A stretch of DNA of 64,000 nt, from contig CAYTTR010000008.1 in assembly GCA_964440805.1 (NCBI GenBank), forward strand, positions 1 to 64,000, written 5' to 3'. The stretch comes from CAYTTR01 sp964440805. GTDB taxonomy: Bacteria; Acidobacteriota; Aminicenantia; Aminicenantales; Aminicenantaceae. Under the pieces are notes generated by a model, which saw nothing but the letters and a program-made list of their open reading frames with translations, was not told where the DNA came from and did not search any database. The translations under genes were made by a program, and so were the position numbers. Position 1 is the stretch's first letter. The number at the start of each line of letters is the position of its first letter. Shown piece by piece: positions 42,576 to 51,115 of this stretch.

Positions 42576-42980
42576 ATGATCGGCGGAATTATTATTTCGC
42601 ATGGAAAATTAGCTGAAGAGCTTTTAAATGCCTTGACTATCATTCTGGGTGAGGCAGTCAATTTGGAAGCCATATCCATCGGATGGTATGATGATGTTGA
42701 AGAGTCAAAGAAAAAAATTAATCAATCTTTGAAACGGGTGGACCAAAAAAACGGGGTGTTGATCTTTACTGATATGTTCGGGGGAACCCCTTCCAACATC
42801 AGTTTCAGCTTTTTAAAGGATAACCAAGTGGAGATTATTACCGGAGTGAATCTTCCCATGTTGATAAAGTTTGCTTCTTTGCAAAGAACTAACAACCTTA
42901 AGGAAGTGGCCAAAAAGATAGTAGAACAGGGAAGAAAAAATATCCATCTGGCGAGCCTGCTCTTAAAAGGTAAAGACTGA
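42576..42980 (+). CDS. PTS EIIA component, mannose/fructose (ManX) type
   Basis: 134 residues. Phospho-acceptor His9 lies in GIIISHGKLAEELL, and TDMFGGTPSNISF near 65-77 and NLPMLIKFA near 91-99 are standard EIIA-Man marks. No EIIB/IIC/IID gene follows, so it is probably a regulatory EIIA receiving phosphate from HPr, as described for this rapZ-linked gene in several proteobacterial groups. Followed by ptsH after 18 bp. Confidence 0.9.
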   Translation: MIGGIIISHGKLAEELLNALTIILGEAVNLEAISIGWYDDVEESKKKINQSLKRVDQKNGVLIFTDMFGGTPSNISFSFLKDNQVEIITGVNLPMLIKFASLQRTNNLKEVAKKIVEQGRKNIHLASLLLKGKD

Positions 42981-42998
42981 TTTTTAGAAAGTTTTCAA

Positions 42999-43268
42999 AT
43001 GATTGAAAAGGAAGTTAGAATAAAAAATAAACTCGGACTGCATGCCAGAGCCGCTGTCAAATTTGTCAATGTAGCCAACCGCTTTGCCTCATCCGTCCGA
43101 CTGGAAAAAGATACTCAAGAAATTGATGGCAAGAGTATACTGGGTATTCTTACTCTTGCCGCCGTTAAAGAAACACGGTTAACTCTTAAAATATCCGGAG
43201 GAGATGAAGAAGTAGCTCTAAAAGCCCTTGAAAAATTGATCGACAATAAATTTGGTGAAGACGAATAA
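42999..43268 (+). CDS. ptsH: Phosphocarrier protein HPr
   Basis: 89 residues. His15 (EI phosphorylation site) lies in KLGLHARAAVKFV and Ser46 (HprK site) in DGKSILGILTLAA, both at the canonical positions. This makes the nearby HprK functionally plausible: both the catalytic and the regulatory phosphorylation sites are kept. Stop and ptsI start are adjacent. Confidence 0.96.
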   Translation: MIEKEVRIKNKLGLHARAAVKFVNVANRFASSVRLEKDTQEIDGKSILGILTLAAVKETRLTLKISGGDEEVALKALEKLIDNKFGEDE

Positions 43269-45041
43269 ATGGCCACAGAATACATAAGACTGAGAGGGAT
43301 GGGGGTTTCGCCTGGAATTTCTCTGGGTGAAGCCTATTTAGCCGAACAAGTCGTATTTACCAGCAGAAAAGAAACCATTCCTCCGGACAAAGTTGAAGAA
43401 GAAATTAAAAGGCTAAAAGAAGCTTATTTACGTACCAAAGAAGAATTATCCCGGATAAGAACTCAGATAAAAGAAAAAATAGGCAAGGAACATTCTTTTA
43501 TTTTTGAAGCTCATTTAATGATTCTGGAAGACAAATCCTTATTCGAAGATATTGTGAACCTGATACGAAAGGAAAAAGTGCAGGCAGAATGGGCTCTTTC
43601 CAGGGTCCACGAGAAATATATTCAGCTTTTCGAATCTCTAAACGAAGAATATTTCAAGCAGCGGAAGTTTGATGTTTCCGATGTCCTATCTAAAATTTAC
43701 AAGAATCTCGAGCCGGCAGAAGATGACAAAATGGATGTTGGTGCCGAAAGTATTTTAGTTGCCCATGAGCTTTTGCCCTCAGAAGCAGCTATGAAGCTGA
43801 GTAAAGGGAATATTTTGGCAGTTGCTCTTGATATGGGGGGACAAACTTCCCACACAGCCATATTGGCTCGCTCCCTGAACATTCCGGCGGTAGTAGGTTT
43901 AAGGAACATTACCCAGAGGGTGAAAAAAGGGGATGTAGTCATAGTTGACGGCACTGATGGAGAAGTTCTCATCAATCCCCCATTAGCCATAAAAAAAGAA
44001 TTTATAAGCAAAAAAAAGAAGTATGATGATTATTGTTTGGAATTGAGGAAAACATCCCGGCTCGCCTCAGTGACCTTGGATGAGGAAAGATTTTTCCCAA
44101 TGGCCAATATCGAGTTACCTGAGGAAGTTACACTTGCTTTATCACTTGGAGCTGAAGGGATTGGTTTGTTCCGGTCGGAATTCCTTTATCTCCAAAATAC
44201 CACTCTGCCCAAAGAAGAAGATCATTTCCGTATTTACTCTCAAATCGCCAATAAGGCTTACCCATCTCCTGTCTATATCCGAACCATTGATATCGGTGGA
44301 GAAAAAAACATACCCCAGTTAAATATCGAAAAAGAACCTAACCCGGCTCTGGGGCTAAGAGCTATTCGATTTTCCTTGAAGAATAAAGACCTCTTGAGAA
44401 TACAACTGCGGTCAATCCTGAAGGCAAGCGTAAAGAAAAATGTGAGGATTCTTATTCCCATGATTACCGAGATTGAAGAGATTGAGGAGGTCAAATGGAT
44501 GCTGCGGGAGGTAAAACGCGACCTGGAAAAAAAAGGGATAGATTATGATAAAAATATTCCCTTAGGAATAATGATTGAAGTTCCTGCTGCTGCGGCCCTT
44601 GCTGATTTATTTGTCAAGGAAGTCGATTACATTTCTATCGGCACTAATGACCTTATTCAGTATTACTTAGCGGTGGACCGCTCCAATGAGCTGGTTTCCT
44701 ATCTGTACAAACCCCTTCATCCTGCGGTTCTAAGACTGATTCACTTCATCATCAGAACAGTTCAAAAAGAAGGTAAGGAAATCACTGTTTGCGGAGAGAT
44801 GGCGGCAGATCCTCTGGCTGCCATTATTCTATTAGGGTTTGGTTTGAGAAAATTCAGTATGAACCCCATCTTCATCCCCAGAATTAAAAAAGTTCTCCGT
44901 TCGGTTGAATACAGTCAGGTAAAAGAGCTTGTTACCAAAGCCATAACTTTAAAAACAGCCCAGGAAATAGAAGAATTTCTTATCGAAAGAATTCTGGTTA
45001 AGTATCCTAAGGCTTTTCTGATGAGGGAGAATGCTTTTTAA
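43269..45041 (+). CDS. ptsI: PTS enzyme I (PEP-protein phosphotransferase)
   Basis: Transfers phosphate from PEP to HPr. 590 residues, no GAF domain, so a standard EI and not the EI-Ntr (PtsP) version. Phospho-His195 lies in GGQTSHTAILAR at 190-201, GIGLFRSEFLY near 295, RTIDIGGEKN near 340, and the PEP-site block GTNDLIQYYLAVDR near 458 and CGEMAADPLA near 510 are present. It ends 6 bp from the convergent cupin gene, closing the 34-45 kb plus-strand block. Confidence 0.96.
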   Translation: MATEYIRLRGMGVSPGISLGEAYLAEQVVFTSRKETIPPDKVEEEIKRLKEAYLRTKEELSRIRTQIKEKIGKEHSFIFEAHLMILEDKSLFEDIVNLIRKEKVQAEWALSRVHEKYIQLFESLNEEYFKQRKFDVSDVLSKIYKNLEPAEDDKMDVGAESILVAHELLPSEAAMKLSKGNILAVALDMGGQTSHTAILARSLNIPAVVGLRNITQRVKKGDVVIVDGTDGEVLINPPLAIKKEFISKKKKYDDYCLELRKTSRLASVTLDEERFFPMANIELPEEVTLALSLGAEGIGLFRSEFLYLQNTTLPKEEDHFRIYSQIANKAYPSPVYIRTIDIGGEKNIPQLNIEKEPNPALGLRAIRFSLKNKDLLRIQLRSILKASVKKNVRILIPMITEIEEIEEVKWMLREVKRDLEKKGIDYDKNIPLGIMIEVPAAAALADLFVKEVDYISIGTNDLIQYYLAVDRSNELVSYLYKPLHPAVLRLIHFIIRTVQKEGKEITVCGEMAADPLAAIILLGFGLRKFSMNPIFIPRIKKVLRSVEYSQVKELVTKAITLKTAQEIEEFLIERILVKYPKAFLMRENAF

Positions 45042-45047
45042 CCAGGA

Positions 45048-45443
45048 TTAATCTGTTTTTCTGCCGTAATCGTCTTGAAGCCTGACAATATCTGATTCAT
45101 CTGATTTACCCAGCCAGAGCTCCATTATTCTGCCAGGCTGATTTCCCACGCAACGAAGACGGTGAGGTGCTTGACTGGGAATGAAGATTTCTTCATTTTC
45201 TTTCGGCCTCCAGGTTTTTTCTCCAACAGTAACCTCTAATCCTGCATCCAGAACCACCCAGAACTCACTTCTCCGATGGTGGTATTGAAGAGAAAGGGCT
45301 GCTCCGGGTTTGACAGTGATAATTTTCAAGCTTCCTGCCTTGTTATGAGGAAAAGACCTGAATTTTCCCCATGGCCTGTGTTCTTCAAATATGCTTGCTC
45401 GAAATTTTTGTTCTTGGGAATTCTTTGGTTTTCGCTCAACCAT
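45048..45443 (-). CDS. Cupin protein, mannose-6-phosphate isomerase type II C-terminal-like
   Basis: 131 residues. EEHRPWGKFRSF near 18-29, PGAALSLQYHHRRSEFWVVLDAGLEV near 46-71 (metal-binding HHRRSE pattern) and IFIPSQAPHRLRCVGNQPGRIMELWLG near 86-112 match the cupin half of type II phosphomannose isomerase/GDP-mannose pyrophosphorylase. The nucleotidyltransferase half is missing, so it is a stand-alone cupin. It may isomerise mannose-6-P or act on another sugar phosphate; unresolved. Confidence 0.78.
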   Translation of the reverse strand: MVERKPKNSQEQKFRASIFEEHRPWGKFRSFPHNKAGSLKIITVKPGAALSLQYHHRRSEFWVVLDAGLEVTVGEKTWRPKENEEIFIPSQAPHRLRCVGNQPGRIMELWLGKSDESDIVRLQDDYGRKTD

Positions 45444-45494
45444 CTCGAACTTTATTGTTCTCTTTAAAGAAATAATGTTTTGCCCTTCTCCCGT

Positions 45495-45947
45495 TTAGAA
45501 CGGAATATCTTCTTCGTTGTCTGACTGGTTTTGGGGAGCTTCTTCTTCCTTGGATTCTTCTGCTGTCTCGTCCGGGAAGGAGGTCTCGGCTGAAGAGTCA
45601 TCTTTCCGGCCCAGAAAAACAATGTTCTGGGCGATAACCTCGGTGGTGTAGCGCTTGTTTCCGTCTCTGTCTTCCCAGCTTCTTGTTTTTATTTTTCCTT
45701 CAAGATAAATTTGTTTCCCCTGGTTCAAGAACTTTTCACAGAATTCGGCCAATTTTCCCCAGGCCACTATGCGGTGCCATTCTGTGCGAACGTCACTTTC
45801 CTTGGTTGTGGGATTGAAGTAACGCTCGTTTGTAGCCAGAGTGAAACGGGCCACTGCTCTTTCAGATTGAGGCAGATAACGAACTTCCGGGTCTCTTCCA
45901 AGATGTCCTATAAGAAGGACTTTGTTTAAGCTGTTGATGTCTCTCAT
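45495..45947 (-). CDS. ssb: Single-stranded DNA-binding protein
   Basis: 150 residues: OB fold with NKVLLIGHLGRDPEVRYLPQSERAVARFTLATN near 7-39, EWHRIVAWGKLAEFCEKFLNQGKQIYLEGKI near 54-84, then an acidic disordered tail ending EEDIPF, the partner-binding tip. The frame is open 83 codons upstream, but ATG 45947 begins the family N-terminus and overlaps the cpoB stop (ATGA). It is thus the last gene of pal-cpoB-ssb, an unexpected place for ssb. Confidence 0.95.
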   Translation of the reverse strand: MRDINSLNKVLLIGHLGRDPEVRYLPQSERAVARFTLATNERYFNPTTKESDVRTEWHRIVAWGKLAEFCEKFLNQGKQIYLEGKIKTRSWEDRDGNKRYTTEVIAQNIVFLGRKDDSSAETSFPDETAEESKEEEAPQNQSDNEEDIPF

Positions 45948-46783
45948 TTTTTCTCCACCAATTCTTTGATTTTTTCTTGAGCGAGCTTTGTCTCTTCTTC
46001 CAGAGGATATTTGCTGACCAGGAGTTTGAGTGTTGCCAGTGCTTCCTCTTTTTTTCCCATTTGGATAAGACTCAGACCCTTTTTCAAATAGGCGGCAGCA
46101 ATTTTGTCGCTGAAGGGATAATTTAAAATCACATCGGTGAATTGATCCACTGCTTCCTCGAATTTCTGCTGGCTGAAGAGACATTCTCCTATCCAATAAG
46201 ACGCATTATCGGCCAGAGGACTCTCAGGGAAGTGGATTTTATAAATTTTAAAACCTTCAATGGCTAAGTCAAAGTGACCTTTAAGGTAATCTTCTCGGGC
46301 CATGTTGAATAATTCTTGAGGAGAAAGATCTGAGGGAAGCGGGTGGGATTCTGCCTTTTCTATGTCCGGGCTTTCTTCTTCCTTTTTTGGAGTTTCTTCT
46401 TCAGAAACTTCCGGGGGAGGTGCAGAAATGCTTTTGAAATCTTTCACGGTTTCATCCAGGCTGAGAAATTTCTGATAAACCAAGTCGAGTTTTTCTGCAA
46501 GGATTTGATATTGGAGGGGAATATTTTGTTGATTTTCTTTAAGGCCGGCCTGGTCAAGCTGGAGTTGTTTGATGGAGACATTAAGTTCTCTCATCTCTTT
46601 TTTGAGCTGCTCCATCTCTTCTCTGTTGAGGTCAATCTTTTTTTCCAGATTCTGCAGGGTTTGTTTAAGAAGTTGAATATCCTTGTAGATTAATTCATAG
46701 ACTTTTTCGCTTTTATCAGCAGTAAGACTCACTGGTAGGGCAAAAACAAAAAGAAATACTAATCCTTTAGCAAAAAATCTCAT
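45944..46783 (-). CDS. cpoB: Tol-Pal system protein CpoB (YbgF)
   Basis: Periplasmic protein coordinating outer-membrane constriction with peptidoglycan synthesis. 279 residues: signal peptide (about 1-22 ending in SLTA-D), a long coiled coil (about 28-115, trimerisation region), an acidic Glu/Pro linker, and C-terminal TPR repeats (LFNMAREDYLKGHFDLAIEGF, APLADNASYWIGECLFSQQKFEEAVDQF-like pattern, then a third near 240). Directly follows pal (24 bp). Typical length. Confidence 0.88.
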   Translation of the reverse strand: MRFFAKGLVFLFVFALPVSLTADKSEKVYELIYKDIQLLKQTLQNLEKKIDLNREEMEQLKKEMRELNVSIKQLQLDQAGLKENQQNIPLQYQILAEKLDLVYQKFLSLDETVKDFKSISAPPPEVSEEETPKKEEESPDIEKAESHPLPSDLSPQELFNMAREDYLKGHFDLAIEGFKIYKIHFPESPLADNASYWIGECLFSQQKFEEAVDQFTDVILNYPFSDKIAAAYLKKGLSLIQMGKKEEALATLKLLVSKYPLEEETKLAQEKIKELVEKK

Positions 46784-46807
46784 GTAAATATTATAGAAAA
46801 AGAACCG

Positions 46808-47356
46808 TTATTTGGCTATAATTGTAAATTGAGCGCGACGGTTCTTAGCCCAAGCTTCCTCATTATGACCTGGATCCAGAGGCTGGCTTTTTCCGTAAGA
46901 GATTATTTTAATCCTGTCCGGAGAAATGCCGAGTGAAACCAAATAATCATAAGTAGCCTTAGCTCTTTTTTCTCCCAGGGCCAAATTGTATTCCTCAGTT
47001 CCTCTTTCGTCACAATGGCCTTCGATCAAGATTTTAACACTTGACCATTTTTCCAACCAGGCGGCATTGGCGGACAACACTGGCTTGGCGTCTTCCCGGA
47101 TAAAATATTTATCGAAGTCGAAATGGATCATATCGAGAGGTTGTTCAACGTTTATTTCTTCCAGGGTTTTTCTTTCGAAAATCTCTTCTTCGGTAAGTTC
47201 AGGTTCTTCGACTTTGGGGGGCTCTTCCACTTTTTCTACCTTGGGCTGTTCCTTAACTTGAGGAGGGGGAGGAACTTCTTCGACCTTTTTCCGGCAGGAG
47301 AGAAAAAAAGCAAAGACCAGAATGAAAGCAAGGGAAAAGACTATAATTTTTTTCAT
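46808..47356 (-). CDS. pal: Peptidoglycan-associated lipoprotein Pal
   Basis: Outer-membrane lipoprotein binding peptidoglycan and TolB. 182 residues: signal with lipobox FLSC (Cys21), a Pro/Glu/Val/Lys-rich linker (about 25-58), then the OmpA-C domain with IHFDFDKYFIREDA, LIEGHCDERGTEEYNLALGEKRA (peptidoglycan-binding NxxLGxxRA-type block) and ISYGKSQP. ATG 47356 has GGAGGT 3 bp upstream, which is close; an in-frame ATG at 47377 lacks a Shine-Dalgarno and would add residues before the signal. Confidence 0.93.
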   Translation of the reverse strand: MKKIIVFSLAFILVFAFFLSCRKKVEEVPPPPQVKEQPKVEKVEEPPKVEEPELTEEEIFERKTLEEINVEQPLDMIHFDFDKYFIREDAKPVLSANAAWLEKWSSVKILIEGHCDERGTEEYNLALGEKRAKATYDYLVSLGISPDRIKIISYGKSQPLDPGHNEEAWAKNRRAQFTIIAK

Positions 47357-47425
47357 CGGACCTCCTTTTTTAGTCATTCATTGCGATTCGCACCGCTTTT
47401 CCCAAAATAATCCTTAATTTCCCCC

Positions 47426-47454
47426 TTTATACATTGTTGTCATTTCCCTGTCAA
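47426..47454 (-). promoter_or_regulatory. Sigma70-like promoter of pal-cpoB-ssb
   Basis: Minus strand perfect TTGACA (47449-47454), 17-bp spacer, TATAAA (47426-47431). Leader of about 60 nt. It separates the pal group from tolQRAB transcription. Confidence 0.7.
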
Positions 47455-47487
47455 CAGGGGAGCATAAAAATGTTATTACAGAAACAG

Positions 47488-48777
47488 TCATTGAGACCAA
47501 TCAGGTAATTTATTTTCTCCTTCACGGGTAAGCTGGCGCAGGTTGCTGCCGTCATAATCTATGGAATATATTTGGATTGTACCATTCCGGTTGGAGGAGA
47601 AAACAATATGTCTTCCGTCAGGAGACCAGGAAGGTGATTCGTTCCGGGCATTGCTTTCTGTCAGTTTTATTATCTGATTTGTCCGGAGATTCAACACGTA
47701 GAGATCGAAAATAAGATTTACCCTGGAGACATAGGCAATTCTGTCACCGGTTGGAGACCAGGCAGGAGAATCATGATAGGTCCCGCCAAAGCTCGCCCGG
47801 CGTATGTTAGTGCCTTCAGCGTCCATAATGTAAATCTGGGGCGTGCCTCCCCTGTCTGAGGTAAAAGCGATTTCCCGGCTGTTGGGGGACCAGGTGGGAG
47901 CAGTGTCGATGGCTTTGTTGAAGGTCAGGCGTTTAATGCCTTTTCCGTTGCTGTCAGCTACGTAAATCTCTGATATTCCTTTATCTATGGTTGAGCAAAA
48001 AGCCAATCTTTTCCCGTCTGGAGAAAAAGCAGGAGAAAAATTAGTCCCTTCAGTCTGGACCGCTGTTATTTTCCCTTCATAGATGTCCAGAATATAGAGT
48101 ATAGCCTGACCTTCTACATAAGATGTATAGGCAATTTTCCGTCCATCGGATGACCAGGCGGGCATGTAATCTTTGACCCGGTTAAAAGTCAAGCGGGTTT
48201 GGTTGTGTCCGTCATAGTCCATCATGTAGATTTCATCATTTCCGTCTCTATTGGAGATGAAGACAATCTTGGATGTAAACAAAGAAGGTTCTCCGAAAAC
48301 CTTCATGATTTCATCAGCCATTTTATGGGCGGCCAGGCGAAGAAGAGATTTATCGGCCTCATAACGCCTTCCAAAAATGAAACGTTCTGCTTTAACATCA
48401 TATAGTTTTCCTTCGAAAACAATCCCTTTTTCTCCGGCTGAATAAACTTCGCCGGCAAAGAGAATTTTTGCCTGGATAGACTCCCAGTCTTTGAACGAAA
48501 TCTCCTGGGGATTGAAAGGAGGGATGTAGTTGTAATAGGAAGAAGGCAGGGGAGCAAAAACCCGGCTGTATTTCAGGTCGGAAGAGAGTACTTCATGAAG
48601 AATAGTGGAAGCTTCCTTAACCAGGTTATTTTCATCTGTTGTTTGAAAGGCCGGGATGGCAATAGGGATAGCCGGCATTCCTTCCCTGATAGTCAAAACT
48701 ACTTCCTGTTGGGAATATAGGAGGACAAAAAGAGACAAAAGGCAACCTAAAAAAAACCAAATCCATTTTTTATTCAT
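47488..48777 (-). CDS. tolB: Tol-Pal translocation protein TolB
   Basis: Periplasmic beta-propeller that binds Pal and TolA. 429 residues: signal peptide (about 5-21), N-terminal TolB domain with IPIAIPAFQT near 36-45, then six WD40-like PD40 blades, each with the pattern PAWSPDGRKIAYTS, PAFSPDGKRLAFCS, PTWSPNSREIAFTS, PAWSPTGDRIAYVS and PSWSPDGRHIVFSS. Standard length. ATG overlaps the tolA/tonB stop by 4 bp. Confidence 0.95.
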   Translation of the reverse strand: MNKKWIWFFLGCLLSLFVLLYSQQEVVLTIREGMPAIPIAIPAFQTTDENNLVKEASTILHEVLSSDLKYSRVFAPLPSSYYNYIPPFNPQEISFKDWESIQAKILFAGEVYSAGEKGIVFEGKLYDVKAERFIFGRRYEADKSLLRLAAHKMADEIMKVFGEPSLFTSKIVFISNRDGNDEIYMMDYDGHNQTRLTFNRVKDYMPAWSSDGRKIAYTSYVEGQAILYILDIYEGKITAVQTEGTNFSPAFSPDGKRLAFCSTIDKGISEIYVADSNGKGIKRLTFNKAIDTAPTWSPNSREIAFTSDRGGTPQIYIMDAEGTNIRRASFGGTYHDSPAWSPTGDRIAYVSRVNLIFDLYVLNLRTNQIIKLTESNARNESPSWSPDGRHIVFSSNRNGTIQIYSIDYDGSNLRQLTREGENKLPDWSQ

Positions 48778-49595
48778 TGGGAATGCTCAAAAATAAGATA
48801 AATGCCCAGATATTCCTCTTCGTATTCTTTAGGAAGAGGAGGGAATGGGGCAGAAGAATGGACTGCTCTTAAAGCGGACAAATCAAGGGCGTTGATGCCG
48901 CTTGATTCCTCGATTTTGACATCAGATATCTGACCTGAGCTAAAAATTTTGAAATAAACAGTGGTATGAAGCCCCTTGGGAAGAGAGCCGCTTAACTGGG
49001 ATTTAAGCCAGTTGCTGGAAATTCGATCAACGATTATCTGGAGATAATAGGTAAAGGGAAAAGTGGACATCCCGATTTGGGAAGAGAAGCCGGAGCCGAA
49101 TCCTCCTCCCGGGCCTTCTCCTATCCCCAGTCTTACTCCTGAACCGGAACCTTCTCCCGTGCCTGAAGTTCCGGTCGAGGAAGAGGAAGAATCTCTGTCG
49201 GTTGGCTCCGATTGTTTTTGAATGGCCGTCTTTTTCTTCTCCGGCCGGGGAGTTTTTTCTTTTTCCGGTTTTTCTGTTGGATGGCGAAGACTGGAAACAG
49301 GAGTTTGTTCCAGATCCTGGGGAGTTGTCAGGTCGCGAAGAGTTTCTCTCCGGGAAACAGATGTTTCTTCTATCTCTTTTCCTCCTCCTCCGCCTCCACC
49401 TGTAAGGCTGCCTCCACTTTCTCCTCCGCCACCACCTCCCATGGAAATAACATTGACATAATGAATCATCCCTTTTTTCTTTCCGAAAGGCAATTCTGGA
49501 GAGAGGATAAGAAGAAGGGCCAGGATAATGTGGACAGCCAATGAAAGAATAACGGCTCTTTTAAAAAGAATTATTTCCTTTTGAATGAGAGTCAT
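48774..49595 (-). CDS. TolA/TonB-type energy-coupling protein
   Basis: Probably the TolA equivalent spanning the periplasm. 273 residues: an N-terminal membrane helix (about 13-31), a Gly-rich stretch (GGGGGGESGG type, about 55-75), a charged Lys/Glu/Pro and Ser/Thr/Gly-rich middle (about 75-175), and a C-terminal TonB-like domain with PFTYYLQIIVDRISSNWLKSQL, TTVYFKIFSSGQISDVKIEESSG and ALRAVHSSAPFPPLP. The C-domain resembles TonB_C/TolA used in tol operons outside the gamma-proteobacteria. 4-bp overlaps on both sides. Confidence 0.82.
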   Translation of the reverse strand: MTLIQKEIILFKRAVILSLAVHIILALLLILSPELPFGKKKGMIHYVNVISMGGGGGGESGGSLTGGGGGGGKEIEETSVSRRETLRDLTTPQDLEQTPVSSLRHPTEKPEKEKTPRPEKKKTAIQKQSEPTDRDSSSSSTGTSGTGEGSGSGVRLGIGEGPGGGFGSGFSSQIGMSTFPFTYYLQIIVDRISSNWLKSQLSGSLPKGLHTTVYFKIFSSGQISDVKIEESSGINALDLSALRAVHSSAPFPPLPKEYEEEYLGIYLIFEHSQ

Positions 49596-50032
49596 CTGGT
49601 TTTTCTCCGGGGCTCATCCAGCGGAGCCACCACCAATCCCACCACTTCTACTCCAGCATCCTTGACAATATCCAGGATATGGATCACAAATCCGTAAGGA
49701 AGACTTTCATCTGCTCTGAGAAAAACAACTCTTTTTTCCCGGCCGTAGAAATATTCCTTGAGTCTTTGTTCGAGAAGAAACTGATTAATAACCGCGTCAT
49801 TCATATGGATATACCGGTCACTGGTTATGGTCAGGGTAAGTCCTTCTTCGGCAGGAGAGGTTTCGGTTTCAGCTTGAGGGAGGTTGACTCCTATCCCGGA
49901 TTGCATCATGGGGGCTGTAACCATGAAAATAATTAGGAGCACCAGCATGACATCAATAAGAGGAATCATGTTTATTTCAGAAAGAGATGTTCCCAACTCT
50001 TTTTTGGTTAATGAACGGTATTTAAACGCCAT
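49592..50032 (-). CDS. tolR: TolR/ExbD biopolymer transport protein
   Basis: Proton-driven stator partner of TolQ. 146 residues: cytosolic start, one membrane helix (about 20-42) preceded by SEINMIPLIDVMLVLLIIFMVTAPM with the essential Asp27 in PLIDVML, then a periplasmic domain with LRADESLPYGFVIHILDIVKDAGVEVVGLV. Overlaps tolQ by 11 bp and tolA by 4 bp. Confidence 0.93.
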   Translation of the reverse strand: MAFKYRSLTKKELGTSLSEINMIPLIDVMLVLLIIFMVTAPMMQSGIGVNLPQAETETSPAEEGLTLTITSDRYIHMNDAVINQFLLEQRLKEYFYGREKRVVFLRADESLPYGFVIHILDIVKDAGVEVVGLVVAPLDEPRRKTR

Positions 50033-50684
50033 AGAGTCTTTCTGCGATATTGAGGAACTCGATGGAGAAATCCTCCATTTGAGAAATAATATCTTTTATC
50101 CGGTGCAGGAAGTGGTTGTAAGCAATGACGGCAGGAATAGCGGCGAATAAACCTAAAGCGGTAGCAATAAGAGCCTCGGCAATTCCGGGAGCTACGGCTG
50201 TCAGGCTGGCTGATTTTTGAATCCCTATTTCATGAAAGGAGTGCATGATTCCCCAGACTGTACCAAAAAGACCGATAAAAGGAGTGACACTGCCGGTAGT
50301 AGCCAGGAAATTCATCATTTTTTCCAGACGTCTTATTTCCAGATTGGAGGCTTTAATTAAAGCTCTGTTGAGACTTTCCATTCCCGAGGAGTTCAAGACT
50401 GGTTCAGGATTGGATTTGTTGCGGTAGGCTAGTTCCTTGAAACCGGAGAGGAAAAGAGATGCCAGAGGGCTGGCTTTGTATTTTTCAGCCGCCTCATTCA
50501 CCTCTGTGAGGTTGCGGCTCCTGCGGAATATGGATAAAAATTTTTTCGATTGGTTATTGGCTGTCTTCAGAGTACTTCTTTTAAAAAAAATAATAGCCCA
50601 GGAGAAAACAGAAAAGCCAACTAAAATTAATAATACAAACTGAACTACTATGCTGGCTTCTATAATGAGTTTTATAAAGTTCAT
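50022..50684 (-). CDS. tolQ: TolQ/ExbB proton channel protein
   Basis: Inner-membrane motor subunit. About 220 residues: helix 1 (about 5-33), a cytoplasmic loop, and helices 2/3 with FLATTGSVTPFIGLFGTVWGIMHSFHEIG near 127-155 and the VAPGIAEALIATALGLFAAIPAVIAYN block near 162-190. The frame opens at 50735, but a strong promoter at 50702-50731 lies downstream of that codon, so ATG 50684 (MNFIKLI) is the start; no clear Shine-Dalgarno. First gene of tolQ-tolR-tolA-tolB. Confidence 0.92.
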   Translation of the reverse strand: MNFIKLIIEASIVVQFVLLILVGFSVFSWAIIFFKRSTLKTANNQSKKFLSIFRRSRNLTEVNEAAEKYKASPLASLFLSGFKELAYRNKSNPEPVLNSSGMESLNRALIKASNLEIRRLEKMMNFLATTGSVTPFIGLFGTVWGIMHSFHEIGIQKSASLTAVAPGIAEALIATALGLFAAIPAVIAYNHFLHRIKDIISQMEDFSIEFLNIAERLYGV

Positions 50685-50701
50685 TTCAATACCGCTAACC
50701 A

Positions 50702-50731
50702 AAATTAGCATACGCCAGGGGGAAATGTCAA
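50702..50731 (-). promoter_or_regulatory. Sigma70-like promoter of tolQRAB
   Basis: Minus strand perfect TTGACA (50726-50731), 18-bp spacer, TAATTT (50702-50707) with TG one base upstream. About 17 bp from -10 to ATG 50684. Confidence 0.62.
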
Positions 50732-50842
50732 ACAAATGAACTCTAAATCAGCTGAGAAGAGCGGAGGGAAAATGGCGTTTAAAATTAGAATCGGAGTGAA
50801 GAACATACTGAATACTCTTCCATCCAATGGTTTTACCCAAAA

Positions 50843-51115
50843 AAATTTAATAGGAGCCTGCATATCATGTCTTTTTCCACTTTGATTATGATTGTTGCAG
50901 GGAGGAAGATTTCCATCCGGGGCCGGTTGCTGATTCAGGAAGGCTATCATCCGTCACTTCCCAAGGAAGCAGGAGAATTGATAAAAGGGATTTTTGTTTA
51001 TGCTTTTATTATCGAAGGTATTGCCGCTGCCCTTCTCTATCTTCGTTGGCATAAACAGTATCCGGGCGCAGAAGCTATTTTCAAATCTGTTTTTCATGCC
51101 ATATCAGCTTTTTGA
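50843..51115 (+). pseudogene. Fragment of a TrkH/KtrB potassium-uptake membrane subunit
   Basis: The translation SLHIMSFSTLIMIVAGRKIS, then RGRLLIQE, GIFVYAFIIEGIAAALLYLRW and AIFKSVFHAISAF corresponds to an internal stretch of KtrB/TrkH (canonical GxGIMTFSTLI..GRRIS and FHAVSAFCNAG). It lacks the N-terminal half, stops right after AISAF, and lacks everything beyond the first pore repeats. No start signals. A K+ channel of this length cannot function. It leads into a TrkA-C remnant, so the locus has suffered deletions. Confidence 0.7.

Noticed and set aside
45948..46196. N-terminal extension of ssb
   Set aside because: The upstream codons are the cpoB gene in another frame; the SSB fold starts at ATG 45947.
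49202..49544. Three overlapping plus-strand frames opposite the tolA/tonB gene
   Set aside because: They arise from the Gly/Pro-rich low-complexity region of the gene on the other strand.
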